Assembly: GCA_943788055.1 (NCBI GenBank)
Contig: CALSOU010000011.1
Location: forward strand, 16,691-80,690
Reading direction: 5' to 3'
DNA from: an uncultured Saprospiraceae bacterium
Lineage (GTDB): Bacteria; Bacteroidota; Bacteroidia; Chitinophagales; Saprospiraceae
Length of the DNA stretch: 64,000 nucleotides
Under the pieces are notes generated by a model, which worked only from the letters and a program-made list of their open reading frames with translations, made no database searches and was not told where the DNA came from. Shown here piece after piece: positions 1-9,617 of the stretch. Numbering within the stretch: position 1 is the stretch's first letter; every line of letters begins with the position of its first letter. The position numbers and the translations under genes were made by a program.

Positions 1-1
1 A

Positions 2-2407
2 TTGATTTGCTTTGTCAGTATTAATGCTGCTGAAGCCCAAATATTTAACTTCAAAAAGAAGAAGGAGACACCAACTGAAAAACCCAAGAAGAAATCTAGT
101 ATAAAAGAGTACAGTGAAGTTATTACTAGTGAGGCCGTTTCAGACACTGGATTAATTTCTACACATGTGGTTGAGGACAACTACTATTTTGAGATTGGAG
201 ACAGCTTGCTTGAACGTGAGATTTTGGTGGTAAGTAGAATTTCTGGTTTTGTAAAAGGCCTAAATTTTGGTGGTGCAGGGACTAAGTCAAGACCACAGCA
301 AGTCATCAGATTTCAAAAGAAGGGAAACCAACTTGTTGCACGGGAGGTTTCTTTTAATAGCGTTGCGAGCGAAGAGTTGCCGATATACCAGTCGGTAAAG
401 AATAACAACTTCGAACCGGTAATCGCTGTGTTTGATATTAAGGCCATAAGCACAGATACGTCGAGTTATGTAATTGATGTAAAAGACTTTTTTACGAGTG
501 ACGTACCTATGATCGGCGCGATGTATGACTTTCAAGAAAAGCAGTTTGGAACAAGGGGAGTAGATAAGAAAAGGTCATTTATACAAAGCATGAAGTCTTT
601 TCCAGAAAATGTTGAAGTGAGACATGTTCTGACTTACAATGGTGCCGAAAAACTACCGGACAATCAATTAACAGGTACAATGTCTGTGGAGCTAAACCAG
701 AGTTTTGTTTTGCTACCTGAGAATCCCATGAGACCAAGAATTGCGGATGATAGAGTGGGATATTTCTCAGTATCTCAAACAGACTATGGCTCTGAGGCTC
801 AGAAAGCTGAACGCAAAACTTTCATTACGAGATGGAGACTTGAGCCTAAAGACCCTGAAGCTTACTTTAGAGGTGAACTTGTAGAACCAATCAAGCCTAT
901 AGTTTATTACATAGATCCTGCAACACCCGAGGCTTGGAGGAAGTATCTCAAACTAGGAATTGAAGATTGGCAGCCAGCGTTTGAAGCTGCTGGTTTCAAA
1001 AATGCCATCATAGCAAAAGATCCTCCTAGCAAAGACGAGGATCCTGATTGGACGCCTGAAGACGTGAGATATTCTGTTATACGCTACGTATCGACGGACA
1101 TCCAAAATGCTATGGGACCTCATGTACATGATCCTAGGACGGGTGAAATCTTAGAAAGTGATATTATTTGGTACCATAATGTTATGAACTTACTTAGAAA
1201 CTGGTACTTCATTCAAACTGCAGCAATTAATCCTGCTGCAAGGGGCACCAAATTTGAAGAAGTAATTATGGGACAGCTCATACGGTTTGTTTCTGCGCAT
1301 GAAGTCGGCCATACGCTCGGATTACCCCACAATATGGGTTCTAGTGTAGCTTATGCTGTTGACTCTTTGAGAAGTCCGTCTTTTACAAAGAAAATGGGTA
1401 CAGCACCTTCAATTATGGATTATGCAAGATTTAATTATGTTGCACAGCCGGAGGACGGAGATGTTGGATTAATGCCAGGAGTGGGACCTTACGATAAATG
1501 GTCTATAAAATTTGGATATCAATTATTTGAAGATACCAATACAGCTGAAGAAGATAAACAAATTCTCAACGGGATGGTACTTGAAAAAGCGGGTGATCCA
1601 ATTTATAGATTCGGACGTCAGCGTGGCCTACCGCTTGATCCAAGTGCACAAACAGAAGATCTAGGCGATGACTCAATGAAGGCGAGTGACTATGGTATAA
1701 GAAACTTAAAGCGTATTATGCCTAAGTTGATTGAGTGGACAGCGGAAGAGGGTAAAGATTTTGATGATTTAGAAGAATTGTATGGTCAAGTATATGGACA
1801 GTTTAACCGTTACATGGGGCATGTAACTGCCAATGTTGGAGGGGTTTACGAATTCTATCAGACATACGATGAGAATAAACCAATTTACACGCACGTCGAG
1901 AAAGAAAAGCAAAAAGCTGCAGTGATGTTTTTGAATCAACAGCTATTCAAAACACCTAAGTGGTTAATTGATCCTGAGATTATTGCGAGAACTGATGACA
2001 AAGCTGCAATTGAGGATATCGGTAGGATTCAGAATCGAACGCTGAATATATTAATGTACACAGATCGACTGAATAGAATGATCGAGAATGAAGCAATCAA
2101 CGGATCAGAGGCTTATAAAATTGAGTCTATGTTTTCAGATGTTCAAACAGGTATTTTTGACGGTGAAAATGCTTCACCTGATGTTTACGGACGAAACCTT
2201 CAGAGAGCCTATGTTGAAAAGCTTATCAGTATGGGGAAAAGTAAAAATCCGAATATTAAGAATTCTGATATATCTGCCGTTTCGCGAGCTGCGTTGATGA
2301 AGATCAAGAGAACTTTGGAATCAAAAAGTGACTACAATGGGACTTCATTAAATAGTATGCATTTCCAAGATTTAGTTTCTCGGATTGAGCGCATGGACGA
2401 AAAATAA
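2..2407 (+). CDS. Secreted zinc-dependent metalloprotease (DUF5117/DUF4953 type), 5' end cut by window
   Basis: Large Bacteroidota-type zinc metalloprotease of the DUF5117/DUF5118/DUF4953 class, expected to act outside the cytoplasm. The visible protein (801 residues) begins inside what looks like the end of a signal peptide (SINAAEAQ), so the true start lies upstream of the window. The zincin motif HEVGHTLGLPHN lies near residue 433 and gives two His ligands, the catalytic Glu and a third His, which makes this a metzincin-like enzyme. A downstream SIMDYARFNYV stretch supplies the Met typical of metzincins. The gene ends just before a strong hairpin terminator. The substrate cannot be told from sequence. 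Confidence 0.9.
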   Translation: MICFVSINAAEAQIFNFKKKKETPTEKPKKKSSIKEYSEVITSEAVSDTGLISTHVVEDNYYFEIGDSLLEREILVVSRISGFVKGLNFGGAGTKSRPQQVIRFQKKGNQLVAREVSFNSVASEELPIYQSVKNNNFEPVIAVFDIKAISTDTSSYVIDVKDFFTSDVPMIGAMYDFQEKQFGTRGVDKKRSFIQSMKSFPENVEVRHVLTYNGAEKLPDNQLTGTMSVELNQSFVLLPENPMRPRIADDRVGYFSVSQTDYGSEAQKAERKTFITRWRLEPKDPEAYFRGELVEPIKPIVYYIDPATPEAWRKYLKLGIEDWQPAFEAAGFKNAIIAKDPPSKDEDPDWTPEDVRYSVIRYVSTDIQNAMGPHVHDPRTGEILESDIIWYHNVMNLLRNWYFIQTAAINPAARGTKFEEVIMGQLIRFVSAHEVGHTLGLPHNMGSSVAYAVDSLRSPSFTKKMGTAPSIMDYARFNYVAQPEDGDVGLMPGVGPYDKWSIKFGYQLFEDTNTAEEDKQILNGMVLEKAGDPIYRFGRQRGLPLDPSAQTEDLGDDSMKASDYGIRNLKRIMPKLIEWTAEEGKDFDDLEELYGQVYGQFNRYMGHVTANVGGVYEFYQTYDENKPIYTHVEKEKQKAAVMFLNQQLFKTPKWLIDPEIIARTDDKAAIEDIGRIQNRTLNILMYTDRLNRMIENEAINGSEAYKIESMFSDVQTGIFDGENASPDVYGRNLQRAYVEKLISMGKSKNPNIKNSDISAVSRAALMKIKRTLESKSDYNGTSLNSMHFQDLVSRIERMDEK

Positions 2408-2437
2408 AACTAGTGCATTTCGCACTCACGTAATCTC

Positions 2438-2480
2438 AAAAGGGTATGATGTTTCGAAGACTTCATACCCTTTTGTATTT
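2438..2480 (+). terminator. Intrinsic terminator of the metalloprotease gene
   Basis: Twelve-base-pair stem AAAAGGGTATGA / TCATACCCTTTT around a 13-nt loop, followed by a T-rich tail. It lies about 30 nt after the stop codon. A smaller AGTGC/GCACT hairpin sits just before it. Confidence 0.8.
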
Positions 2481-2490
2481 TCTTATTTGA

Positions 2491-3540
2491 AGTGGAGTTG
2501 CCGAAATTTCAGAAGTATCATCTGGCAAATATGGATCTGGCAATTTACTCGAGGATGATATGAACACAAGGAATTTCCGAGTTAGTTCGAATGAAAATAT
2601 GAATAAAGATATGTAAGCATCTATGCAGATTGCTGAGATTGAAGAAAGATCTCAGAATACATTACTAGATTCCGAAAGACAATCCGACAAAAGCCTTCAG
2701 AATAGGTCAACTCTTAATCAATTTTCATTGAATGAACTTGATGCAAGTTTAATTGTTAAATAAAATGTTCTAGTCCTTGCATTGCCTAAAACTGTAGATT
2801 GTCCTACTTTTGGACGCAATCCATGGGAATTTGAATTGGGTGCTTTAACAGGGTTATCAAACCCAACGAAAGCTTTAGCACCGAAGAATAACCAAGGTAT
2901 ACCGGCATATCCATCTCGGGCTATTAATGAAAAGTCATTGGAGGGCCTTGATCTCGAATTATTTTCAAGTGCTAAACGCGCGAGATGGCCGGTTTTTATA
3001 AAGTCTGGAATAAATTATTCTAGATGGTCTGAAAGAATGACCATTGATGAATCCTGTAAAGAGGTTGATACGGTTCAAAGTATAATTTCAACCACTGTCT
3101 TGCAGAGTGGAGATACAATCACTTACATCTACGGCGACATCTATGTGGAACGTGATTACCAGATTAATAAGAGTATTCACTATTTTTTACACAGATTTGA
3201 TATTCCGCTTTCTATCGTGTATGTAGGCTACCTGACAGAGAATCAAAGTCTCCAAGCTGAGGTTGGTACAAGAGTAAATCTCTCAACATTAGCTCGTGGT
3301 CGCATTTACAATAATGACTTAGAGTTTTCAAACGCCTCTCTGCCAAATTTCTTTCGTAGGTTTTCTGGTTTGAGCTAGTTTACAAAATTACACTACAGGT
3401 ATTATCTTTCAGAGCAACACTTTATTGGAGCTTCTGCTTATTTTCAGCACCTTCCTGCAGACTTCTCTACTTCAACAAATCAGATTGAACAACGATATTT
3501 GAACTATGGTCTCGTTGTATACTATGGTATGCGGTTTTGA
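2491..3540 (+). pseudogene. Decayed outer-membrane beta-barrel protein gene (three in-frame stops)
   Basis: One reading frame stays open in protein-like sequence from 2491 to 3540 apart from three nonsense codons: TAA at 2614, TAA at 2761 and TAG at 3376. The ORF track shows only the middle piece. After the last internal stop the frame continues with alternating hydrophobic/polar strands (HFIGASAYFQHLP, LNYGLVVYYGMRF) and ends in Phe, the hallmark of an outer-membrane barrel C-terminus. No start or signal peptide is visible upstream, so the 5' end is probably lost too. The architecture resembles outer-membrane beta-barrel proteins often paired with sigma/anti-sigma operons, but no such partner is present. 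Confidence 0.75.
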
Positions 3541-3575
3541 TCCCGAATAATTTTCATCTAGTTTAACGGTTGAAA

Positions 3576-4246
3576 ATGAATAATGACGTTTTTAGACATA
3601 TTCATGATTTATTTCTTCAGTATAGTAATGAAGAACAGGCTAATCAAATGTCAAAGTACATGAAAGGTAAGTTCAGCTTTTATGGCATTCAATCACCGAT
3701 ACGAAGAAAAATTTCAAGAGACATAGTAACTAGTCTTAAGCTACTTCCTATTTCTGAGATCATCGATTTGATTAAAATTCTCTGGTCAGCAGAACATAGA
3801 GAGCTTCAGTATCTTGCGATGGATATTATTGACAAAAGAAAAGGGAGCTTAAACGCCTCGCATTTGGAGCTTGGCGAATACTTAGCTCTCAATAAGACTT
3901 GGTGGGATAACGTTGATTATTTATCAACGCATTTCTTTGCTCCTTTTCTCATCAATTTGCAGGTGACGGAAAGACATGCATATATTCTTTAGCTAGTTGA
4001 ACATTCTAGTGTGTGGATGAATCGTGTTGCGATCATTTTTCAGCTAATGCGTAAATCTGAAACTGAAACTGAGTTGTTAGAATTGTCAATTATTCAGCAT
4101 ATTACAAGTAAGAGTTCTTTCACCAAAATGCTATAGGATGGGAACTTCGACAGTGCTCAAAGACTAATCCACTGTGGGTTAGAAATTTTATTGATGTTCA
4201 TGATATTGCACCATTGAGCAAAAGAGAAGCTAGTAAATATTTGTAG
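3576..4246 (+). pseudogene. alkD: Broken DNA alkylation repair enzyme (AlkD-like HEAT-repeat glycosylase)
   Basis: The N-terminal 138 residues match the AlkD/DUF mutase-like HEAT-repeat DNA glycosylase family (WSAEHRELQYLAMDII; NKTWWDNVDYLSTH). An in-frame TAG at 3990-3992 interrupts it, the frame then continues (LVEHSSVWMNRVAIIFQLM), and a one-base loss near 4125 shifts the frame. The rest reads AIGWELRQCSKTNPLWV...LSKREASKYL and ends at 4246, which is the normal family C-terminus. The start chosen is the ATG at 3576 rather than the TTG at 3570. Two independent lesions make a sequencing artefact unlikely. The cell would lack this route for removing alkylated bases unless a paralogue exists. 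Confidence 0.85.
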
Positions 4247-4258
4247 AGTTTAAGTTTG

Positions 4259-4852
4259 CTATGTCAATGGTTGCTTCAGAATTCTAGACATTTCTGGACC
4301 TGTACAGAAGAGTAAATCCAAAATTGACATGTTACTTTGATAACCCATCGACTCTTCAAAAACTTGAGTATAATAACTGGTTGTAAAACTGTGACGAGGC
4401 CTTATTTTTTGACGAAAGTCACCTTCAGTGTAACTGCTATTGTATTCAAGCGTTTCGGTGAGTTCAATTCCTAATTTAGAGGCGAAATATTCTAAACACT
4501 CCCAATTCAAATCATAGAGGAAGTGATGCTTCTTTTTGATTATAGCCTCAATGTCTTCCCAGTAAAACTCATAGTATGCTGCTCTACCATAAGCGGATTT
4601 AATCGACTGGAGATGATTTGTTATCCATGGGTCAACGTAAGATATGCGCACGTCTTTGATAGGCATTTGTTTATTTTTACCTTTTTCCAATGGCACCGAT
4701 AGCGTAATCGATCCATTTGCGCCATAGATGTTACATTTGTTTCGATAACTTCGCTTTTGATAGTTCTCGTGAGCCTCTATTTCGATTCTTCTGTCAGAGT
4801 AGGCTTGCGCCCAAAATGCGATACAAGGAAAATATTGACTTTCAATAATCAT
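4259..4852 (-). CDS. WbqC-like family protein
   Basis: 197-residue protein of the WbqC-like family (YFPCIAFWAQAYS at the N-terminus; SITLSVPLEKGK; a central region with DPWITNHLQSI). WbqC-type proteins sit in O-antigen or surface-polysaccharide gene sets in some bacteria, and in Bacteroidota they are a common single-copy gene of unclear reaction. It is divergent from the glycosyltransferase with only 13 nt between start codons. Its promoter therefore lies inside the first codons of that gene, and the mRNA is probably leaderless (see the promoter entry). Confidence 0.8.
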   Translation of the reverse strand: MIIESQYFPCIAFWAQAYSDRRIEIEAHENYQKRSYRNKCNIYGANGSITLSVPLEKGKNKQMPIKDVRISYVDPWITNHLQSIKSAYGRAAYYEFYWEDIEAIIKKKHHFLYDLNWECLEYFASKLGIELTETLEYNSSYTEGDFRQKIRPRHSFTTSYYTQVFEESMGYQSNMSILDLLFCTGPEMSRILKQPLT

Positions 4853-4856
4853 TCTA

Positions 4857-4889
4857 CAAAGTTACATGAATTCAAGATTTGACGTCAAA
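4857..4889 (-). promoter_or_regulatory. Bacteroidota-type promoter of the WbqC-like gene
   Basis: On the minus strand a TTTG (plus 4886-4889) and a TAACTTTG (plus 4857-4864) are separated by 21 nt, fitting the TTTG-N19-21-TAnnTTTG pattern. The -7 element ends 4 nt before the ATG at 4852, which predicts transcription starting at or next to the start codon. The -33 box lies inside codon 6-8 of the divergent glycosyltransferase. Confidence 0.55.
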
Positions 4890-6083
4890 AAAGATTTACC
4901 GAAATCACCAAAATCGCTGTATGTTACGATTCCTGCTTTTAAAGAGCCTGATATCATAACAACCCTACGATCAATTTTGAACGCAGACCGGACAGGTTTA
5001 GATATTCAGGTGAAGGTATTAATCAATTCCTCTGATACTGAGATTCCAGAGGTAGTTGATATCAATCGTCGTAGTGAAGAGGAGGTAAAAGCTTTTATGC
5101 ATTCACAAAATTGCGAAACTTGGATGCACGTTGATCACGTATCATTACCTTCAAGGTATGCTGGAGTTGGTTTGGCAAGAAAAACCTTAATGGATGCTGC
5201 AGCTTGGTATTTTCAAGATAAGGATGTCAATGGCTTGATCCTTGCATTGGATGCGGATTGTGAGATACAGAGAAATTACTTCCAAGTGATATCCAAGCAT
5301 TTTAAGACTGCGTCAGACCAAGCGGCAAGTATTTTTTTCGAGCATCCTCTCCAGGGAACGGAGGATGATACTGCAATTATGGAATACGAATGGCATCTAA
5401 GATATTTTATCAATTTGCAGAAATGGGCGAAATTTCCATTTGCAATCCATACTGTCGGTAGTAGTATGTGCTGCTACTCTGAAGCCTATTTGCTTCGAGG
5501 TGGTATGAATAAACGTAAGGCAGGGGAGGATTTTTATTTTTTACACAAATTTATAAAGGATGAAATATGCGGTGAAATCAACGGAACGACTGTATTCCCA
5601 TCAGGAAGGATTTCTGATCGTGTCCCTTTTGGAACTGGTAGAGCTGTAGGAAAGTACGAAGATGAGACGTATGTTGCTACTACTTATAATCCGACGATGT
5701 TCAAAATTTTAAAATTATGGAATAGTCAAGTTGAATTGTACTATCGAGGATCGAAGCCTCACGAAGTACATCCGGCGTTGGATTTGTATTTAGAGTCAAT
5801 TGATTTTGATATCAAAATACAGAAGTTGCTCAAACACGTTAAGAGTCTAAAGGCTTTCAAAAAGCGTTTTTATCAGCTTTTCGATGCTTTTCAGTTAATG
5901 AAGTGTTTGCATCATATGAGGAGCGATTTCCCTGATGTACCAATTTTGAAAAGCGCTCAGTTTTATTTTGATCAAATTGAGAAAGGCGAATCAACTGAGA
6001 ACTTAAGTCTCCGCAGAGCACTTCTAAAAATCAGGCAGTTAGATCGACAACGAAATGATTTTAGCTGGTATTTTGAATACTAA
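4866..6083 (+). CDS. Family 2-like glycosyltransferase
   Basis: 405-residue protein with a GT-A fold signature: a nucleotide-sugar-binding start (YVTIPAFKEPDIITTLRSIL, residues ~19-38) and a DxD-like motif LALDADCEI near residue 122. A downstream GGMNKRKAGEDFYFLHK segment (near 215) carries the ED pair expected for the acceptor or base region. No membrane helix or signal peptide is seen, so it is cytosolic or peripheral. It is convergent with miaE, overlapping its end by 4 nt. Acceptor and sugar are unknown. The C-terminal ~130 residues look helical and have no recognised domain. Confidence 0.75.
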   Translation: MNSRFDVKKDLPKSPKSLYVTIPAFKEPDIITTLRSILNADRTGLDIQVKVLINSSDTEIPEVVDINRRSEEEVKAFMHSQNCETWMHVDHVSLPSRYAGVGLARKTLMDAAAWYFQDKDVNGLILALDADCEIQRNYFQVISKHFKTASDQAASIFFEHPLQGTEDDTAIMEYEWHLRYFINLQKWAKFPFAIHTVGSSMCCYSEAYLLRGGMNKRKAGEDFYFLHKFIKDEICGEINGTTVFPSGRISDRVPFGTGRAVGKYEDETYVATTYNPTMFKILKLWNSQVELYYRGSKPHEVHPALDLYLESIDFDIKIQKLLKHVKSLKAFKKRFYQLFDAFQLMKCLHHMRSDFPDVPILKSAQFYFDQIEKGESTENLSLRRALLKIRQLDRQRNDFSWYFEY

Positions 6084-6664
6084 TGTAAAGCAGCTTTTAT
6101 TTCTAAACCTTCAATAACTTCACTTTCTAGATCAACCCAATATTCTAATCTATCGTAGACAGCCTTTTCTTCAAAATAATTAAGAGCCATTTTGACAAAA
6201 ATATGCCCATGTTTTGCTTCAGAAGCCCAAAGGATTTTGTAGAATCGCTTTAGTTCGGGATCATCGAGAGCCTCGGACACAAGCCTGAATCGTTCTGCAC
6301 CTCGGGTCTCTACAACACTAGCAATTAACAATCGATCCAAAAATCGCTCTGTTTGACCACTATGACATTTCTTAACTAACGCTTGCACATATAGATCTCC
6401 TCCAATTGAATGATTTAGCTGCAGTCCCCTTTTTTGCATTAACTCGTAGACTTGCTGAAAATGCTCAAGTTCTTCGATACCTGTGTCTATTAAATCTGGA
6501 ATGATTTCAACTCGATTAGGATATTTAGCGACTAAACTCATTGCCATAGAACTTGCTTTCCGTTCGCAATCGGCATGATCCTTAAGAAAACTGTCAAAAT
6601 CAGCCATTACGGCTTCAATCCATTCTTGTTTGCTGGCAACTTTGACATCTAAATTAAGCTTCAT
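6080..6664 (-). CDS. miaE: tRNA-(ms2io6A37)-hydroxylase MiaE
   Basis: 194-residue ferritin-like diiron protein. Iron-ligand motifs are visible in order: CERKASSMAMSL (E, residue ~35), EELEHFQQVYELM (ExxH, ~66), VVETRGAERF (ExxxxxE, ~118) and SEAKHGHIF (ExxxH, ~148). MiaE hydroxylates the isopentenyl or methylthio-isopentenyl group of A37 in tRNAs reading UNN codons, with oxygen as co-substrate, so it implies an aerobic lifestyle. The length fits the family. It is transcribed towards the glycosyltransferase with a 4-nt overlap of the 3' ends. Confidence 0.85.
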   Translation of the reverse strand: MKLNLDVKVASKQEWIEAVMADFDSFLKDHADCERKASSMAMSLVAKYPNRVEIIPDLIDTGIEELEHFQQVYELMQKRGLQLNHSIGGDLYVQALVKKCHSGQTERFLDRLLIASVVETRGAERFRLVSEALDDPELKRFYKILWASEAKHGHIFVKMALNYFEEKAVYDRLEYWVDLESEVIEGLEIKAALH

Positions 6665-7099
6665 AGTCTTTTTTTATGTAAACTTAAACTATCGTTGGTT
6701 TGAAATAAAATGCGAATGTAAAATTTATCAACTAGACGTGCACGAGCTTTTACCTTGATTTTGAAGCAGCGATAAATAAATTGTTTTTTAGTTAGAAATA
6801 CTCATTGGTTGAATATGTCAGATGATCATGTCACTGTGGATCACTCTTCGTACCTTTATTTTCGCTTCAATAAAAAACTGACGTTGTTCAAAGTATGACT
6901 GGCAACCCTCATTGTAAAAGACTTTAAATCTGGACTTTACATACAAAATTTAGGAAATACGTAAATAGAAAAATATGTCAAATCTATTATCAAAAGATGA
7001 TTCATCTGAGAAGTATGTAATTGGCAAGATATTTTTTTGGCAATCCCTTCAATTGTAGTATAATTGTAATAACAATAATGTAGTAGAAAAAGATCTATC
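6665..7099. other. 435-bp intergenic region, no supported gene
   Basis: The region between the miaE start and a 44-codon gene is very AT-rich and has stops in all frames. The longest start-initiated plus-strand piece I noticed is about 27 codons (near 6815) and resembles nothing recognisable. The ORF-track entry at 6937-7185 on the minus strand is a shadow of the small gene at 7100. No tRNA-like or terminator-like structure was recognised. Confidence 0.5.
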
Positions 7100-7234
7100 A
7101 TGGCAACATCAAGAAAAAGACAAAGAGCACGAAAAAGGGCAGCTGCAAACGAAAAGAAGTTTTTTAAGTATGCGATTATGATCACTGTAGCTGTGCTAGT
7201 GATATTATTCTTTTTTTATCGTAGTTCACTCTAA
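7100..7234 (+). CDS. 44-residue basic single-pass membrane protein
   Basis: Small ORF too short for the ORF track. It begins MATSRKRQRARKRAAANEKK, a strongly positive N-terminus, followed by one membrane helix (YAIMITVAVLVILFFFY) and a short RSSL tail. By the positive-inside rule the basic part would be cytoplasmic and could bind nucleic acid or ribosomes. The stop codon overlaps that of the convergent helicase gene by 4 nt (CTAA is read as TAG on one strand and TAA on the other). Composition and topology support a real gene. I do not recognise the family. Confidence 0.6.
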   Translation: MATSRKRQRARKRAAANEKKFFKYAIMITVAVLVILFFFYRSSL

Positions 7235-8532
7235 CGATTATTCAAGAAAAACTCAGTAATTCGTCTATCTACAAAGATATCACGAGGTCTAAGTTTCTGC
7301 TTTAGTATGATGCCTTCAAGTATTCGACATCTGCTTAAAGCTACATATGCTTGACCACTTTCAAACGCGCCTCTACCCAAGTCAATAATAGCACGATCAA
7401 ATGTCTTTCCTTGACTTTTGTGAATTGTCACTGCCCATGCTAATCTCAAAGGGTACTGCGTAAATGATCCAATCTCTTCAGTTTTTAGAAGTTTCTGATC
7501 AGCCGGATCTGGTTTGTATTTTAGAATTTCCCAAGTGAACTTATCAACATCAACTCGTTGAATTGTACCATCATCTTGGAGAATAGCGACCACTACTTTA
7601 TTTGTGTCTAGTTCGATTATTTTTCCAATTGTACCGTTGACATACATTTTTTCACTATCATTTTTGATAAACATGACTTGTGCACCTACTCTCAACTTTA
7701 ATGCAAGCTCTGTTGGAAACAATCGTTCAGAAAAATTGCCTGTAACGCTAGCTAAATAGGTGAATTCCTCAGATTCTACTTCAGCTAGTTTTTCTCTATT
7801 AATGCGGTGAACTTGGTCGTTTCTTGCACAAAGTGTGATATACCAGTCATCATCGTAATCTTCGACGTATCTATTATTCAAATCTTCGAGATCATCATAA
7901 TCTATGTCTTGCGTTCGAACATTGTCTAGAATCCGTATAAAACTGCGGTCAGTTTGGCGATAGACCTCCTGAAGTTCAAATATTTCAAGCGGTGTGTCGT
8001 CTTGCCAAACTTTTGCAGAAAAAAAATAGGGTGATTCATAGTGCTCGGCTATATACTCGCGTTCTGCCTGTTTCGCTACAACTGGTGGCAATTGAAACAT
8101 ATCTCCAAAAAAAATAACTTTTACACCTCCGAAAGCTTCTTGATAGTTGTTTCGATTTACTCTTAAAAAATAGTCAATGTTGTCCATCATATCCGCTCTT
8201 ACCATGGATATTTCATCGATGATAAGAACATCGAGGTTTCTATAAACACGACTATTCCGACGTTCGTAGATATCACTAGGATGAAGTAATTTCGGTGGAA
8301 ACCCAAAAAATGAGTGGATAGTAGTTCCTTTTACATTCAACGCTGCGATACCTGTTGGCGCAACAACTGCCGTTCTTAATTTGGTCGTTTTTCTAAACAA
8401 GCGCAATAAGGTAGATTTCCCAGTACCAGCACGCCCAGTGATAAAGATAGCATGCCTAGTAGTCTCCATCTGTTGAAGGACTTCTTTGAATTCTTTACTT
8501 AAGACAATAGGAGAACCGCTTCCTAATTCCAT
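7231..8532 (-). CDS. PIF1-like superfamily 1 DNA helicase
   Basis: 433-residue SF1 helicase. Walker A GRAGTGKST (residues ~33-41), motif Ia VVAPTGIAALNVKG, the PIF1-type TTIHSFFGFPP, Walker B LIIDEISMV (~104), motif III FGDMFQLPPV, and the C-terminal WAVTIHKSQGKTFDRAIID and AYVALSRC motifs are all present. This matches the bacterial PIF1/RecD2-like group, ATP-driven 5'-3' helicases active in replication or repair. It is shorter than many Bacteroidota homologues that carry an extra C-terminal domain, and it stops right after motif VI. It lies upstream of the EEP nuclease on the same strand relative to transcription order (the nuclease comes first), with a 47-nt gap. Confidence 0.88.
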   Translation of the reverse strand: MELGSGSPIVLSKEFKEVLQQMETTRHAIFITGRAGTGKSTLLRLFRKTTKLRTAVVAPTGIAALNVKGTTIHSFFGFPPKLLHPSDIYERRNSRVYRNLDVLIIDEISMVRADMMDNIDYFLRVNRNNYQEAFGGVKVIFFGDMFQLPPVVAKQAEREYIAEHYESPYFFSAKVWQDDTPLEIFELQEVYRQTDRSFIRILDNVRTQDIDYDDLEDLNNRYVEDYDDDWYITLCARNDQVHRINREKLAEVESEEFTYLASVTGNFSERLFPTELALKLRVGAQVMFIKNDSEKMYVNGTIGKIIELDTNKVVVAILQDDGTIQRVDVDKFTWEILKYKPDPADQKLLKTEEIGSFTQYPLRLAWAVTIHKSQGKTFDRAIIDLGRGAFESGQAYVALSRCRILEGIILKQKLRPRDIFVDRRITEFFLNNR

Positions 8533-8579
8533 GATGTTGGTACTGGTGACTAAAAGTATTAGTTTGTAAGATACTTCTT

Positions 8580-9617
8580 TTATGCCCGTATTAAAAAATA
8601 TGCAACAACAGGGAAATGATCACTGTAGCCGTTGATAAAGACGCCATTACTGAACGTTCTGAATGGGTAGTTTTTGTACCGTCCGCTTGGTTGAAGCATT
8701 TTTGGTTCTTTGAAGACTTCTGCTTTGTGGAAGAATAATCCAGACTGTGTCTTATCAAGACATGCCTCACTTACTATTATTTGATCAAATAGACTCCATG
8801 AATCTCTATAAGCGTTGGAACCTACCCCTTTTGAAAATTTTGAATACATCGGATTATAAAAACCTCGGGGCTTAACTTGTTTTATTTTTTTCTTGGCATT
8901 AAGTATTTTCTTTACAGACTTTGAAGTGGGGTCATCGTTAAGGTCACCCATAATGACGATTTTAGCATCTGGTTCCATTGTATATATTTCAGAAGCAATG
9001 GATTTGTTCAATTGAGCAGCGGCTATTCTTCCCGGTGCAGATCTCTTTTCGCCTCCACTTCTTGAAGGCCAGTGGTTTACGAGAACATGCACTACTTCTC
9101 CGTTGATTCGACCTTTGACATGTAGTACATCACGTGTAAACTTTCTACTTCCATTGGACTGAATGAGCAGCTCGTGGACTTTTGAGTCAATCAATTCAAA
9201 ATAACTAGGGTTGTAGATTAAACCAACATCTATACCTCTTTTGTCAGGAGAGTCGTAGTGTACAATTTGATAATTTCTACCTCTTAGCGCATCTTGTATA
9301 AGCAGATCTTCAAGTACACTGCGATTTTCAATTTCTGATACTCCCAACAAAACAAGACCATCGGGACTCATGCCAGTGCCAAGTTTAGATATCACAGAAG
9401 CCATGTTTTCTTGCTTACGTTCGTATTTGTCAAGTGTCCAAGCATTTCGACCTTCGGGCAGGAACTCTTCATCGTTAATACTTTCGTCGTCATAAACATC
9501 AAAGAGATTTTCCAAATTATAAAAACCCATAGGGAAGGCTTGATAAGCAGTTTGTGAGAAGCTTACTTGAGTTAAGATGATAAGCGTCAAAAAGATGTAC
9601 AATTGTTTCTTGAACAT
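8580..9617 (-). CDS. Secreted endonuclease/exonuclease/phosphatase (EEP) family protein
   Basis: 345 residues with an N-terminal signal peptide (FLTLIILTQVSFSQ, cleavage after ~21). The EEP (DNase I-like) fold shows its catalytic signatures: MGFYNLENLFD (Asn, ~30), LLGVSEIENR (Glu, ~94), VNHWPSRSGG (~182), VIMGDLNDDPTS (Asp/Asn, ~225) and the terminal YSDHFPVVAYF (Asp-His, ~335). These coordinate a divalent metal for phosphodiester cleavage. DNA or RNA is the likely substrate, but the fold also covers lipid and sugar phosphatases. It is divergent from a TonB receptor whose partner genes include a PLD nuclease-like protein, which supports a role in extracellular nucleic-acid breakdown. Confidence 0.85.
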   Translation of the reverse strand: MFKKQLYIFLTLIILTQVSFSQTAYQAFPMGFYNLENLFDVYDDESINDEEFLPEGRNAWTLDKYERKQENMASVISKLGTGMSPDGLVLLGVSEIENRSVLEDLLIQDALRGRNYQIVHYDSPDKRGIDVGLIYNPSYFELIDSKVHELLIQSNGSRKFTRDVLHVKGRINGEVVHVLVNHWPSRSGGEKRSAPGRIAAAQLNKSIASEIYTMEPDAKIVIMGDLNDDPTSKSVKKILNAKKKIKQVKPRGFYNPMYSKFSKGVGSNAYRDSWSLFDQIIVSEACLDKTQSGLFFHKAEVFKEPKMLQPSGRYKNYPFRTFSNGVFINGYSDHFPVVAYFLIRA

